Numbered from the stretch's first letter, positions 17,586 through 29,434 are shown. The stretch is DNA of 64,000 nucleotides from Kovacikia minuta CCNUW1 (GCF_020091585.1 NZ_CP083582.1:1488001-1552000), one strand, 5' to 3'. Numbers and translations are program-made. Notes: generated from the letters alone by a model not told the origin.

Positions 17586-18988
17586 CCCTCTTCCTGAGCC
17601 GATTGTCCTTCTCCTTGAAATCCGAAGTACCAGAGGGTTGCGGCGGCTTCGGCGCGGGTCACGGGTTTCTTGGGTTGGAACAGGATGGTGTAACCAAAGG
17701 CACGACGAATGTTGGATAGATCGCCGTTTTGGTAGTCTTGCAGAACTGCCCGCAGGGCTTTGGGGTCAATTTTGGCAACATCCTGGAATCCCCAGGTTTG
17801 TTTGACACCCTCGATCGTGGCGGTTGGTAGGCTCTGACGGGTATCCATAGGAACTTTCCAGAGCAGCAAATCTTCACGTCGAAGCGGAGCATTGGGACGG
17901 AATTTTACCGTTGTGATATCCCCAGACAGCGGACTGGGAATAACACCCGCTTCTGCCAGTCCTTGAATGGCAGCAAAGTCGGGGTCAGACCGGGCTACGT
18001 CCCGGAAGACGGGCTGACTCGATTCCACCGCTAGACGAACCTGCCGGGTCGGTTTATCGGCATACAAAAGGTTGTTGGCGCTAACCAGCCAGCGGGCATA
18101 CTCGCGCCGGGTAATTATTTTATTAGGTGCAAATAGGGAACTGCTCTGAGTCTGTTTGCCTTTCGCTTTTACCGGGGCAGGGGTCAGAACCCCCAACCTT
18201 GCTAAATCTTGCACGTACTGGCGCAGTTCCTTAGGAGTTTTGTCCAGATCGGAGAATGTGGTTGGTCCTGATGCAAGTTGGTTTTGGGAAGGATCGGTCG
18301 TACCCGATGCGCCGATAACAGTGCTACTGGAGAAAGGGGAAATTTGCGTCAACCCACCCTTTGCAGGGGAGGGGGAGGCGGAGGGAGCCGCAGTCTGTCT
18401 GTTTTGGTTACTTCTGGTGTAACGGATTTCAAACGGTGTTCCTTGCTCCGCAGAGCCTGGCTGCGCCGCCGTGGAAGCAGGGGAATCGGCAGCCGATTGG
18501 AGCGCGATCGCCACCCTTAAGTCCCCCTGTTGGGCAGTCAGGGGAGTAGACCGGGTAGGGGTATCGGGATTTTCAAGGATCTGCCAGCCCTCCGTCTGAA
18601 ACTGTTGGCGGTAAAAGGAGAGGATGCGATCGCTACTATCCTGACTGACCCATCGTGTTGCCACATCTTGCGAGTTGGCGGGTGTCCCTGGAAGTGGCGT
18701 AGTGCTAGGAACCACCTCTTGCAACACAGCATTGGGGTAGCGGGGAATTGCGTCAGGAAAATCCCCCGGAAGCTGAGCCGTCTGTGGGGAAATTTGGTCG
18801 GGAGCCGCTGTTGTCGTGGGGCTGGGTAAAACTGTTGTCTTTAATTTATTTGGATCATCTGCTTGGAGTGACTTTTGCAGACCTTCTCCCCAGGAACTAT
18901 TGGCACATCCTGCCAGAGGTAGCAAAAGGCAGGTGAGTAAGCAAAGGGAGATGGGCGATCGATGAATAGAAACCACGACAAATCTCAA
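17570..18988 (-). CDS. SLH-domain lipoprotein
   Basis: 472 residues. A hydrophobic start followed by the lipobox LPLAGC indicates a lipid-anchored protein. Residues about 30-230 are a Pro/Ser/Thr-rich part with a conserved-looking block (FPDAIPRYPNAVLQEV, VATRWVSQDSSDRILSFY). S-layer homology motifs follow: FSDLDKTPKELRQYVQDLARLG, ITRREYARWLV, FRDVA...FAAIQGLAEAGVI and VTRAEAAATLWYFG. SLH domains bind peptidoglycan-linked polymers, so this probably bridges membrane and wall. The last ten or so residues (SAQEEGKGEG) come from heptamer repeats. The start is a TTG and uncertain. Confidence 0.85.
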   Translation of the reverse strand: MRFVVVSIHRSPISLCLLTCLLLPLAGCANSSWGEGLQKSLQADDPNKLKTTVLPSPTTTAAPDQISPQTAQLPGDFPDAIPRYPNAVLQEVVPSTTPLPGTPANSQDVATRWVSQDSSDRILSFYRQQFQTEGWQILENPDTPTRSTPLTAQQGDLRVAIALQSAADSPASTAAQPGSAEQGTPFEIRYTRSNQNRQTAAPSASPSPAKGGLTQISPFSSSTVIGASGTTDPSQNQLASGPTTFSDLDKTPKELRQYVQDLARLGVLTPAPVKAKGKQTQSSSLFAPNKIITRREYARWLVSANNLLYADKPTRQVRLAVESSQPVFRDVARSDPDFAAIQGLAEAGVIPSPLSGDITTVKFRPNAPLRREDLLLWKVPMDTRQSLPTATIEGVKQTWGFQDVAKIDPKALRAVLQDYQNGDLSNIRRAFGYTILFQPKKPVTRAEAAATLWYFGFQGEGQSAQEEGKGEG

Positions 18989-19081
18989 CAGTCAATACAT
19001 CAGAAGAACCATTTCCTACACTAGCGTAGATTCTTCAAGGTATGGAAAAGACTGAGAAATGGGATGGAGCAATAAAGTTTA

Positions 19082-19440
19082 AGAGGATGTTTGAAAAGGT
19101 AGGACTGTAAGATGCAACACTCAGAGATCCCCCCTACCCCCCCTTAAAAAGCTACGGTGTACACACAAGTCGATCGCTGATTCGTTTTCCGAAAACCTGA
19201 TCCTCCACAACCTTGATTTCTCGTTGCCGGTTCTCAATAAGCCGAGATTATTGAGATTTCAGCCAATTTCCAAAGTTGAGGCAGAGCAAGGGTTTCAGGA
19301 CTTGTGTTCACAGATTTCCGACTTGTGTGTACACGGTAGCCTTAAAAAGGGGGGAAACAGGCTTTAAGTCCCCCTGATTAAGGGGAACTTAGGGGGATCG
19401 CATCTTTGCTACCGACAGTAGGACTTTTCAAACACCCTCT
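19082..19440. mobile_element. Outer miniature element interrupted by a second element
   Basis: Ends AGAGGATGTTTGAAAAG (19082) and the near-inverse CTTTTCAAACACCCTCT (ending 19440) enclose the cyanobacterial-style GATCCCCCCTA ... TAGGGGGATC hairpin. Without the inner insertion the element is about 160 bases. It lies in the gene-poor stretch 19000-19650. Confidence 0.65.
19152..19339. mobile_element. 188-base miniature element with 10-base target duplication
   Basis: Termini CTACGGTGTACACACAAG and CTTGTGTGTACACGGTAG are inverted with one mismatch over 21 bases. Identical CCTTAAAAAG copies flank it at 19142-19151 and 19340-19349, a 10-base target-site duplication, so it inserted into the outer element. 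It has no coding capacity and must be moved in trans. A long duplication suggests an IS4-type transposase (inference). Confidence 0.85.
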
Positions 19441-19651
19441 AAGGCGTTTACAAGAAATCAGCAGAACTTGAGGGATGGGAGGATGAAAGCGGGGGTTATT
19501 TCTCAGCAGTCTCTCAGGAATTTTGCTAAAACCTTGAAGGACTAACGCGGATATGAACAATCAAATGCAGTCTTGGATTCAAACCTTCAGATGGTTACGT
19601 AAGCTATAACCCAAAAACTAGTTTTCAAGCTGCTCAATGCTCTTTAGGTTC

Positions 19652-19855
19652 TTAAATAATCAACTCTTCCAGCAGGTAAAGAACGCACCAGACGACTAAA
19701 CCCAAATAAATTAACCCTAGTACACAGACTAGAAAAAATTTCCAGGTTGGCATGGGCTTCTTTAAGTATTGAGCCAATCCCACGAAAGTTAAGACCGCAA
19801 CTGCAATAAAAACGACTAAACCAATAATGCCCGCCAGGTAGTCTGCATGTTTCAT
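19652..19855 (-). CDS. Small two-helix membrane protein, unknown
   Basis: 67 residues. Two hydrophobic segments (IIGLVVFIAVAVLTFVGL and FFLVCVLGLIYLGLVVWCVL) are separated by a short basic loop (QYLKKPMPTWK). The ATG has GGAGAAAT just upstream, in a tandem copy of that sequence. I do not recognise the family. Hydrophobic pattern and ribosome site support a real gene, and no neighbour hints at its role. Confidence 0.6.
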   Translation of the reverse strand: MKHADYLAGIIGLVVFIAVAVLTFVGLAQYLKKPMPTWKFFLVCVLGLIYLGLVVWCVLYLLEELII

Positions 19856-20133
19856 CTATTTCTCCACCATCTATTTCTCCAAATACTTGCTCCAGGATAA
19901 TATCCGGCTTATGAGAGACTAATATAAATCGCATTGAACGCAAATTATTCTTTGAAACCTATCCTTCACACGGCTTTCATACAAGAGCGCTTAACTTTTT
20001 AGGTGGTGCTGCGTTTGCCACAGGTTCTCTATGGTTTTAAAGTTCTGTTGTCAAGCAAAACTCGATTTTTTTAGAGAATGCAATATGCGTTTATCGTCAA
20101 GACGGCTGCCCAAGCCTCGGAGAAGGTAACAAA

Positions 20134-20226
20134 ATGGCAAAGGATGCTGGTAAAGATTTAGGGATTTACAGCACGATCGCTGCTTTAGGCGCTGGTCTTG
20201 CTTGTCTGCGTGAGAGCAAGGATTAA
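20134..20226 (+). CDS. Possible 30-residue protein
   Basis: A short frame beginning MAKDAGKDLGIYSTIAALG and ending LRESKD, with GGAGAAGG about eight bases upstream of the ATG. It has one hydrophobic stretch (IYSTIAALGAGLACL). The good ribosome site and sensible composition are the only support. No family is recognised, and it may be a remnant. Confidence 0.35.
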   Translation: MAKDAGKDLGIYSTIAALGAGLACLRESKD

Positions 20227-20294
20227 TTGTCTCTAAATGAATGCCAATGTTGGTTGATCGCTTACTATTTATGTAATAAGCAGTCGTTAATCCT

Positions 20295-20627
20295 ATGACA
20301 TTAGCACTCACACCAATAAAGCAATATGTTGAACAGCGAGACAATGGATATTGGATCGAAGGAACACGCATCTCCCTCGATTCGGTCGTTTATTCCTTCT
20401 TGAATGGCGAGTCTCCTGAAAGCATTGCTCAAAACTTCCCGCTGCTATCACTGGAACAGATCTATGGCGCAATCACGTTCTATCTTGCCAATCGAGAACT
20501 TGTGGATGCCTATTTGGAGGCGGGAGAAGCTGAGTTTCAGCATCTACAACAGTCTTGTCAGGAAAAGAGTCCCTTGCTGTACCAAAAATTGAAGGCGGCT
20601 CAAAGCCGGAAACATAGTGCAGCATGA
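20295..20627 (+). CDS. DUF433 antitoxin
   Basis: 110 residues. The DUF433 winged-helix core is clear: GYWIEGTRISLDSVVYSFLNGE, then ESIAQNFPLLSLEQIYGAITFYL. Such proteins serve as antitoxins to PIN-like DUF5615 toxins and usually repress their own promoter. The gene overlaps the next by four bases (ATGA), the typical antitoxin-first layout. Confidence 0.88.
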   Translation: MTLALTPIKQYVEQRDNGYWIEGTRISLDSVVYSFLNGESPESIAQNFPLLSLEQIYGAITFYLANRELVDAYLEAGEAEFQHLQQSCQEKSPLLYQKLKAAQSRKHSAA

Positions 20628-20977
20628 CGGAAATTCGATTTCAAGCTGATGCTGATCTCAGGCAAGCAATTGTGACTGGTGTGCTCCGTAGACAACCAAA
20701 GCTAGATTTTCGCTCAGCCAATGAAGCAGAGTTTGAGGGAGTCAAAGATCCAGAAGTTCTAGCCATTGCAGCACAGGACGGCAGGGTACTGGTCACGCAT
20801 GATCGCAAAACCATGCCGACTGAGTTCGGTCAATTCATCACCTCGCAAACAAGTTCTGGTGTTCTAATTCTCTCGCAGAACCTTCCGATTGGTGAAGCGA
20901 TAGATGCAATCATTTTGGTTTGGGAAGCGTCTGTTGCTGAGGAATGGATCAATCAGATTATGACATTTCCACTTTGA
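20624..20977 (+). CDS. DUF5615 PIN-like toxin
   Basis: 117 residues. PIN-like ribonuclease fold of the DUF5615/Mut7-C type: RFQADADLRQAIVTGV at the start, VLAIAAQDGRVLVTHDRKTMP in the middle with the metal-binding Asp positions, and SSGVLILSQNLPIGEAIDAI later. It probably cleaves RNA when released from its DUF433 partner (family knowledge). It is coupled to the antitoxin by an ATGA overlap. Confidence 0.88.
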   Translation: MTEIRFQADADLRQAIVTGVLRRQPKLDFRSANEAEFEGVKDPEVLAIAAQDGRVLVTHDRKTMPTEFGQFITSQTSSGVLILSQNLPIGEAIDAIILVWEASVAEEWINQIMTFPL

Positions 20978-21836
20978 AAATTTACAAAAGACTTGCTGTT
21001 GGAGTCTGTGGAAAATGCCGCATAAACAATCCCGTTGCACACCGACCATAGAGATTCTGCATTGAGTCCGAGGGTTTGTCTGTGGCGGGTGAACGGGGTC
21101 GTTAGCTGGCTTCGTTTCTGGGTTGGATTTGTACCTCCAAATTGTTTGTAGGATACCTATGTTGAGCGATCTCAAACCAGTTATAGCAGTAAGGATGAAG
21201 GATGAGGGATGAGGGATGAAGTCAAAGGTAGTAGCATCAAGGCTCCTGGGTTCGCTACTTGTCCTAACCTACCTAGGTACTGCGATATTTGGTAGAACTG
21301 TGTAGAAAATAAATACAGAAAGCTGTGCTGGAAAATAAAACAGAGCCTTCAACTCTCTGATTATTCCTACATTGGTCAGACAGAGGATATTTCAGGTGAG
21401 TGTGAAAAAATAAAGGACTTAAACATCCAAAACACGCTTTATCAATGGAGAAATCAGCAAGTGTCTACGACGAAGCTTGCAGCCATGATTCCCTTGATAA
21501 CGCTGATAGGGTGGATAGGTGTATTTTTAGGGACAATACCCTTTAGATCAAGTGGTTGATCGCTCAAGTTAAAATGTAAAACTACAGCAGCAAAGCCAGA
21601 AACCGGGTTTCTTGTCATTGGTCAACCTGAAAATCCTGATGCTTCGTTCAGAAACCTTGCCTCTCAAGGCTTGTTGGAGTGCGATGAGTTACTTCAGCAT
21701 GAGTTATACGAATTTGAATTGGAAACGCAGCAGATGCTTGTACGGGCTTGGCACTGCCAAGCCCTTTCTACCCGTTGATTTGCCCCAACAACCGTTTAAA
21801 GCGGGATTCCTTCACCAGTTGTAGCCAAAACTTAAA
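20978..21836. other. Gene-poor stretch with repeats and one odd open frame
   Basis: Contains a TTATAGCAGTAAGGATGAAGG tract, an AGAAACCGGGTTTCT unit (21598-21612) and a hairpin at 21744-21764 (GGGCTTGGCA / TGCCAAGCCC with a one-base loop). A frame is open from 21296 to 21559 without an ATG; its last part is preceded by GGAG and a GTG at 21461 and encodes a hydrophobic 32-residue peptide. I see no certain gene. Confidence 0.5.
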
Positions 21837-23139
21837 CTACCGATAGTCCTGAGTTTGAATATCGCGGATTCTTGCCTCTGGACGCAAAAAGCGATCCATT
21901 TGGGATTCAAAGAACTTGCGGTTTGCCATCAAATGCTTTGGATTTGGATCATCCAGGTCGTAGAGTAATGCGGCTCGGAGTGCTTGAATCACCGCAGACG
22001 TGACGCAGTACATCGATCGCTGGAAACTGACCGCAAGCTGGATCAGCATGTCATCCTCGCCGCGACAGTGTTGTTTGTAGTAATCGACCAAATACGGGGG
22101 CAAAAAGTGGAGCATATCCTGTGCCAGCAAGGTTGGTGGAATGCCTGCCGTACCAACGGGGAACTTATCCGCATACAGAACCCCATAGTGAAAGTCCTTT
22201 TGATCGGCGGGAATCTGCCTTGCCTGAGCATTGTAGGATTTGGTGCCCCGGAAGGGAGAGGTGCGGTAGAACACGGCTTCTACATAGGGTAGCGCTGCTT
22301 CGTAGAGCCAGGTAAAGCCTTTAGACTTGGGAATAATTTCGTAGCATTCCCCCCGAATATAGACGTGGTGGTAGATGGGGCGTCCGGCGATCGCAAAAAT
22401 TCCATTCACCAGGAAATTCATTGCATCGGGGACGCTGGCAATTTTGCCCTCATCGTAAAGGTCAGACATTTCAAAAAACACGGGAGCCATCACTTCCCAG
22501 AACAATCCCAGGTTGGCGTAGTAGGATGACTGACGGCATTGCTCCAAAAACATCTCTGGGAAGAGTTTGTATAGTCCCAGCATCGCCGGATTGCCCTGGA
22601 AGTAGGCACGAATTGCCCGATCGGCATTTGCCTTATACTCCTCACTGTCCAGATACGGATCAAATTGATTGGTCGGCACATACATGCCCCGATGCCAGAG
22701 CATCGATCGCATACATTCTTCGGCAAATTCCATATTGATGCGATCGTGCCACCAGTGATGGAAAATGCGGGGCAATTTTGCCTTTAGTTCGCCCTTTTCA
22801 ATAAATTCCAACAATTCCGGATGGGCACCTGCTTCCCCCCGCCAGATGCGGAGATCGGCATCATCGCCAGCATAGTGGTTATGTCGTTCCAGGTATTCCT
22901 TAGAAATGAAGTATTTGAAAAACGGAAAGGGAGCCAAAAAAACCTGCTCTGCAATATAAAGCAAATCCCGCCAGTAAAAATCCATTGGCACTGCATACGC
23001 TTTGTACAAACCAATGATTTGCATCAAGTTCTCTGGTGTGTCAGGAAGCATGGCTCCACCCGCTTCCAGGCGATGAATAATCTCAGCAAGGGGATGTTGG
23101 GAAGGGGCAATTTTCAGTTGGAGGTGCGGGTAAGTTCAT
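21837..23139 (-). pseudogene. CO2 hydration protein (CupA/CupB family), N-terminal frameshift likely
   Basis: Residues from MLPDTPENLMQIIGLYKAYA to RIRDIQTQDYR (404 residues from 23051) are a near-complete Cup/Chp protein, the subunit that hydrates CO2 on specialised NDH-1 complexes. Conserved-looking codons extend upstream of 23051 (HPLAEIIHRLEAGGA), but that frame has no start and hits a stop. An ATG at 23139 in another frame gives MNLPAPPTENC, and removing one C of the CCCC at 23104-23107 (minus strand) joins the two. I therefore read one gene with a single extra base, encoding about 433 residues. It is the third gene after ndhF and ndhD. I cannot tell CupA from CupB; no cupS-like gene follows. 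Confidence 0.8.
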
Positions 23140-23189
23140 GGCAGTTCCAGAATTTTGAGTTTTGAGTTTTGAATTAGGAATGGGAATTG

Positions 23190-23293
23190 AATAAGTTCGA
23201 GAATTGCGTAGGGGCGGGTTTACCGATAGCTTCACCTGGGTGATGAGTTGACTGTAAAACCCGCCCGTACAATTTGCCGCATTTATTTAATCC
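23190..23293. mobile_element. Palindromic miniature element, GTAGGGGCGGGTTT family, copy 2
   Basis: Left end AATAAGTTCGAGAATTGCG leads into GTAGGGGCGGGTTT. The right end AAACCCGCCCGTACAATTTG continues to TTTATTTAATCC. Both flanks match the copy at 34.8 kb, so the unit is about 104 bases with imperfect 30-base inverted ends. It lies between ndhD and cup and may shape the operon transcript. Confidence 0.75.
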
Positions 23294-23397
23294 GTAATCC
23301 CTGGCTATTTGTCTGTTGGTGTTGGTGTTGGTTGTTAGAGAAATCAGCGGTAATTGTTGAGGAGAAAGACCCGTAGTCAATGACCAACATCTGATCA

Positions 23398-24993
<1,596 letters not shown>

Positions 24994-25009
24994 AGTAGTG
25001 GGGAATAGG

Positions 25010-25170
25010 GGGAGTTTTGAGTCTTAAGTTTTAAGTTTTGAGCGAGGGGTGAGGGGTGAGGAGTTTTGAATGGGGTCATGGGTAATAGGGAGAGGAAACA
25101 ATTTTTATCCCTTATCCTTCAGCCTTCAGCCTTTCCCTGACACCTACCACCTGCCACCTTCTGCCCTCTG
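25010..25170. repeat. Heptamer repeat mosaic between ndhF and ndhD
   Basis: Blocks of TTAAGTT/TTTTGAG, GAGGGGT, TATCCTT and CTACCAC units. No gene is seen here. Confidence 0.7.
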
Positions 25171-25171
25171 C

Positions 25172-27067
25172 CTATCCAACAACCTGCGTCGGGTTGAACA
25201 AATTCGCACTAAAAACTAATGCCAGGTGGGAAAGGAACGGGAGGCAGAGAAAAAGCCCGAACAGAGAAATACCGAGCAGAATTGTCAGTGCATAAAACTG
25301 GGATTGACCGGAGGTGCTGTATCTGAGGCTCTGGCCACTGAAGAGAGTGACCAACCCAAACAGGTTGACGGTGCCATCGATCAGATACTTGTCGAACCAG
25401 GAGGTGATGCGAGAAATCAGATCGACACCAAACACGATGCTGTTACGGTAAAGTTTGGGTGTGTAAAAGTCGTAGGAAATGAGGTCTTGCATTGCTTTCC
25501 AGGGAAACTGGATAGGCTTTTTCACCGCATTGCTGAGGTAGACGATCGCGCCCAAACTGCACCCAAAAATACTGGACCAAATCAGTAACAACGCCATATC
25601 TTTGTTTAGCTCTGCCCAATTGGGTAGCAGCGAGAGAGATTGCAGCACCAGTGGCAGGTGCAAAGTGAACCCCAGCAGCACGGTCATCGGCAGGATCATA
25701 GGCCAGTGGACTTCGGGCGATCGCTCCGTCATTTGCTTGGGTTTACCTCCAAAGGTGAGGCTAAATACCCGTGTCAACCCAAATGCGGTTAGCGCGTTAA
25801 CCATCAGCACCACCCCCACCAGCCAGGGATGCTGGGATTCTGCCAAACCATCCATCAGCTTTAATAGGGACCAAAAACTACCCAGGGGAGGAAATGCAAC
25901 CAAACCCAGGGTGCCAACAATCAATGCCAATCCAGAAATTGGGCGACGAGACCACAGCCCACCCAGTTGGGTCAAATCTTGAGTAATACTATTCCAGACG
26001 ACAGCCCCCGTACTCATCACCAGTAGCGCCATCGAAACTGCATGGGTCAACACAATTAATAGTGCTGCCTCGGTCTGCTGGGTACCTACCGCAACAAACA
26101 CAATTCCCATATAGGCACTCACCAGGTAAGAAAGGGCACGCTTGATGTCAATTTGGGCAAGGGCGATGAGCGAACCTCCAACAGCGGTGACCGCACCGAT
26201 AAAAATCATGGCAGACTGAACGATCGGCGAGAGCGCCAAAATTGGTTCCAGTCTCACCAGCACCCAGGCTCCGGTTGCAACCACCACCGAGTTACGCAAA
26301 ATCGTAGCCGGAACGGGACCTTCCATCGCTTCATCCAGCCAGAGATGCAGCGGAAACTGGGCGCACTTACCCATCGGACCTGCAATTAACGCCAGACCCA
26401 CCAGTGTGATGACCCTTTGGTCAACCTGGGCGGTTTTTGCCCACTCTGCCAGCTCCGTAAAGTTCCAGGTGCCTGCCAGCGGTAACAGGGCAATCACACC
26501 CATGAGCAGAAACAGGTCACCAATCCGTTTGGTTAGAAACGCATCGCGGGCCCCCGTTACGACCAGAGATTGGTTAAACCAGATGCCAATGATCAGATAA
26601 GTACCCAGGGTCAGAATTTCCAGAATGACGTAGCTAAAGAACAATGAATTGCAGAGGGCAAGAGCGGTCATGCCTGCTTCAAATACGGCCATCGTGGAGT
26701 AGAGCCGTCCCCAACCCCAATCCATTTCCATATAGCCGATCGCAAACACCTGTGCCAGTAGATTCAGCCCTGTGACCAGCACAATCACACTGACCGTTAG
26801 CGAAGAAATTTCCAATGGAATGGTGAAATTTAATCCAGCAACCTGGAGCCAGGAAAATGAAATTTCATAGGCAGGTTGGTTCCAGGTTGCCTGAAGTGCG
26901 ATCGCGGCATGGACGAATGAAAGAAAAGTCATGATCGCATTCACATAACCCGCTGGGCGGGGTCCGGTGCGTCGGGTAATGGAGGGAAACCAAATGACCG
27001 ACAGCATGGCCCCGAGAAGGGAGTAACAAGGGACTAACCAGATACTCTGGAGGAGCAGTTCCGCCAT
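25172..27067 (-). CDS. ndhF: NDH-1 subunit 5 (NdhF3/NdhF4 type)
   Basis: 631 residues from ATG 27067, which has GAGG upstream; an earlier in-frame start at 27103 lacks a ribosome site. A proton-pumping antiporter-like subunit with some 16 helices. Seen: RRTGPRPAGYVNAIMTF near the start, FPLHLWLDEAMEGPVPATI in the core, and the long C-terminal region with the amphipathic stretch KLYRNSIVFGVDLISRITSW. With NdhD and Cup it forms the distal arm of the CO2-hydrating NDH-1 complex in thylakoid membranes. It is the first gene of the operon. The upstream 350 bases are AT-rich, and I could not identify a clear NdhR/CcmR site. Confidence 0.92.
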   Translation of the reverse strand: MAELLLQSIWLVPCYSLLGAMLSVIWFPSITRRTGPRPAGYVNAIMTFLSFVHAAIALQATWNQPAYEISFSWLQVAGLNFTIPLEISSLTVSVIVLVTGLNLLAQVFAIGYMEMDWGWGRLYSTMAVFEAGMTALALCNSLFFSYVILEILTLGTYLIIGIWFNQSLVVTGARDAFLTKRIGDLFLLMGVIALLPLAGTWNFTELAEWAKTAQVDQRVITLVGLALIAGPMGKCAQFPLHLWLDEAMEGPVPATILRNSVVVATGAWVLVRLEPILALSPIVQSAMIFIGAVTAVGGSLIALAQIDIKRALSYLVSAYMGIVFVAVGTQQTEAALLIVLTHAVSMALLVMSTGAVVWNSITQDLTQLGGLWSRRPISGLALIVGTLGLVAFPPLGSFWSLLKLMDGLAESQHPWLVGVVLMVNALTAFGLTRVFSLTFGGKPKQMTERSPEVHWPMILPMTVLLGFTLHLPLVLQSLSLLPNWAELNKDMALLLIWSSIFGCSLGAIVYLSNAVKKPIQFPWKAMQDLISYDFYTPKLYRNSIVFGVDLISRITSWFDKYLIDGTVNLFGLVTLFSGQSLRYSTSGQSQFYALTILLGISLFGLFLCLPFLSHLALVFSANLFNPTQVVG

Positions 27068-27419
27068 GAAAATTACCTCGGATTTTAGAAAACTCGTATA
27101 CAAAGAAACCCACCAATCCTGACATTTCAGGCGCTTAAAAGGTGGATCTGGAATTTATCAATCTTTACTAATAATTTTTTAACATAAAGTCGTTTCAATC
27201 CTAACTTTCAACTCCATAGAATTTAGTAATAGGCAGTATTGATTTCAGCTATAAAGTCATCTATTGAAAGAACTCCTATGCAAGGATTGATTCTAATCAA
27301 TGCCAGATTCAATTCCAGACCAATTCGAGTTCAACCTTCAACCCTGGAACTTGTACCTCAGTCGGATAGGAATCACTATAGACTGGAAGGAATGACAAAA
27401 CCAGAAAAGGAAATTGGCA

Positions 27420-29249
27420 ATGCGACTGTCTCAAATGCTGTTTGTGACCCTGCGGGAAGATCCAGCAGAAGCGGAAATTCCCAGCCACAAATTACTGCTG
27501 CGGGCAGGATATATTCGGCGCATTGCCCCCGGTGGGTTTGCCTATTTACCATTCATGTGGCGTGTGCTGCAAAAGGTATCTCAAATTGTACGCGAGGAAA
27601 TGAACGCGGCAGGAGCGCAGGAATTGCTGCTGCCCCAACTCCAGCCCGCAGAGCTGTGGAAAGAATCGGGACGCTGGGATACCTACACGAAAGCGGAAGG
27701 CATCATGTTCTCGCTGATTGATCGCCAGGATCGAGAGATGGGGTTGGGACCGACCCATGAGGAAGTGATCACCACCATTGCCCGCGACATGATCCGCTCC
27801 TACCGTCAGCTTCCCCTGAACCTGTACCAGATCCAGACCAAGTTCCGGGACGAGATCCGTCCCCGGTTTGGCTTGATGCGGGGACGCGAATTCATTATGA
27901 AGGATGCCTACTCCTTTGATGCCGATGAGGCTGGGCTGAAGCAAACGTATCAAAAAATGCATCAGGCTTATACCAACATCTTGCAGCGCTCCGGGTTGAA
28001 GTTTCGGGCTGTCGATGCGGATTCAGGGGCGATCGGGGGTTCGGGTTCGCAGGAGTTCATGGTGCTGGCAGAAGCCGGTGAAGATGAAATTCTTTACACC
28101 GACGATGGCAAATATGCCGCCAATGTGGAAAAAGCGATTTCCTCACCGCCCGCTGCCGAAGCGTCACCCTTTAAAAAGTATGAGAAGCGGGAAACACCGG
28201 GAACGGACACGATCGAAAAAATGTGTGCCTTTCTCAAATGCTCTCCCACGGCTGTGGTCAAGAATGTCCTCTACCAGGCGGTATATGACAATGGCAGGGT
28301 TGTGCTGGTATTGGTCAGCATCCGGGGCGACCAGGATGTGAACGAGGTCAAGCTGCAAAATGAGTTGACCAAACTAGCCGATCAGTATGGTGGCAACACC
28401 GTGATTGCCCTGACTGTACCCGATGAGGCAGCTCAGCAAAAATGGGCAGCCAAACCCCTTCCCCTCGGTTACATGGCACCCGATCTGGCGGATGATTACA
28501 TCAAACCAGCAAAGCCCCAACCTGTAGGCTACAAAGCTGCGGAGACGATCGCCCCCAAGTTTCTCCGCCTGGTTGATCAGACGGCGGTAGACCTGAAGAA
28601 CTTTGCTACGGGAGCCGATGAAGCAGGCTACCATGTCGTAGGGGCAAACTGGGGGGCAGAATTTCAGTTGCCAAAGTTAGTTGTGGATGTGCGCAAGGCA
28701 AAGGCGGGCGATCGCGCTCTACATGACTCCACCCAAACCCTAAAAACCGCCAGAGGCATCGAAATTGGGCATATTTTCCAGCTTGGCACCAAGTATTCCA
28801 AGGCAATGGGAGCCACCTACACCAACGAACAGGGTGAGGAAATCCCGCTGGTCATGGGCTGCTACGGTGTCGGTGTTTCCCGCCTGGCACAGGCAGCGGT
28901 AGAGCAATCCTACGACAAAGACGGCATCATCTGGCCTGTTGCGATCGCCCCCTACCAGGCGATCGTCGTTATTCCCGACATCGCCAAACCTGACCAGGTA
29001 GAAGCCGGAGAAAAACTCTATACAGAACTAAATCAGGCAGGCATTGAAACCCTGCTGGACGATCGCAACGAACGGGCAGGCGTCAAGTTCAAAGACGCCG
29101 ATTTAATTGGCATTCCCTACCGCATCGTGACCGGAAAAGCCCTCAAGGATGGCAAGGTAGAAGTCGTGAAACGAGCCACCAAAGGATCTCAGGAGATTCC
29201 ATTAGAAAAAGTTGTGCCTACCTTGAAGGAGTGGGTAAAGGAAGGATAA
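27420..29249 (+). CDS. proS: Prolyl-tRNA synthetase
   Basis: 609 residues from ATG 27420 ([14 protein letters not shown]), preceded by AAGGAA; an upstream TTG is in frame but less likely. Class II synthetase of the bacterial type with the INS editing domain between motifs 2 and 3. Motif 2 is in [20 protein letters not shown], and motif 3 in [15 protein letters not shown]. The editing domain spans about residues 225-400 ([17 protein letters not shown]). The C-terminal anticodon-binding domain starts around [11 protein letters not shown]. It charges tRNA-Pro in the cytosol. Its stop lies in an AAGGATAA repeat unit. Confidence 0.97.
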   Translation: MRLSQMLFVTLREDPAEAEIPSHKLLLRAGYIRRIAPGGFAYLPFMWRVLQKVSQIVREEMNAAGAQELLLPQLQPAELWKESGRWDTYTKAEGIMFSLIDRQDREMGLGPTHEEVITTIARDMIRSYRQLPLNLYQIQTKFRDEIRPRFGLMRGREFIMKDAYSFDADEAGLKQTYQKMHQAYTNILQRSGLKFRAVDADSGAIGGSGSQEFMVLAEAGEDEILYTDDGKYAANVEKAISSPPAAEASPFKKYEKRETPGTDTIEKMCAFLKCSPTAVVKNVLYQAVYDNGRVVLVLVSIRGDQDVNEVKLQNELTKLADQYGGNTVIALTVPDEAAQQKWAAKPLPLGYMAPDLADDYIKPAKPQPVGYKAAETIAPKFLRLVDQTAVDLKNFATGADEAGYHVVGANWGAEFQLPKLVVDVRKAKAGDRALHDSTQTLKTARGIEIGHIFQLGTKYSKAMGATYTNEQGEEIPLVMGCYGVGVSRLAQAAVEQSYDKDGIIWPVAIAPYQAIVVIPDIAKPDQVEAGEKLYTELNQAGIETLLDDRNERAGVKFKDADLIGIPYRIVTGKALKDGKVEVVKRATKGSQEIPLEKVVPTLKEWVKEG

Positions 29250-29254
29250 GGGGA

Positions 29255-29434
29255 GATGAGGGAGTTTTAAGTTCTGAGTTTTAAGTTTTAAGTTTTGAAT
29301 TCTCCGAGTTCCCATGTTTCCCTGTCTCCGTATCTCCTGACCACCTGACACCACATCGCCTTAAAAGTTAGGGCATCCTATATCTCAGAAACCCTTTGTC
29401 ATAAGCTGTTTCTTCCCTGACACCTGACACCCTT
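29255..29434. repeat. Heptamer repeat mosaic downstream of proS
   Basis: TTTTAAG/TTTTGAG units, then CTGACAC-type units, between the convergent proS and Uma2 genes. No gene is seen here. Confidence 0.6.

Noticed and set aside
27104-27419. Possible NdhR/CcmR operator upstream of ndhF
   Set aside because: ATCAAT-like words occur, but not with the spacing of the known TCAATG-N10-ATCAAT site.
27239-27721. 160-residue frame overlapping the start of proS
   Set aside because: It covers conserved ProRS sequence in another frame and has no recognisable domain.
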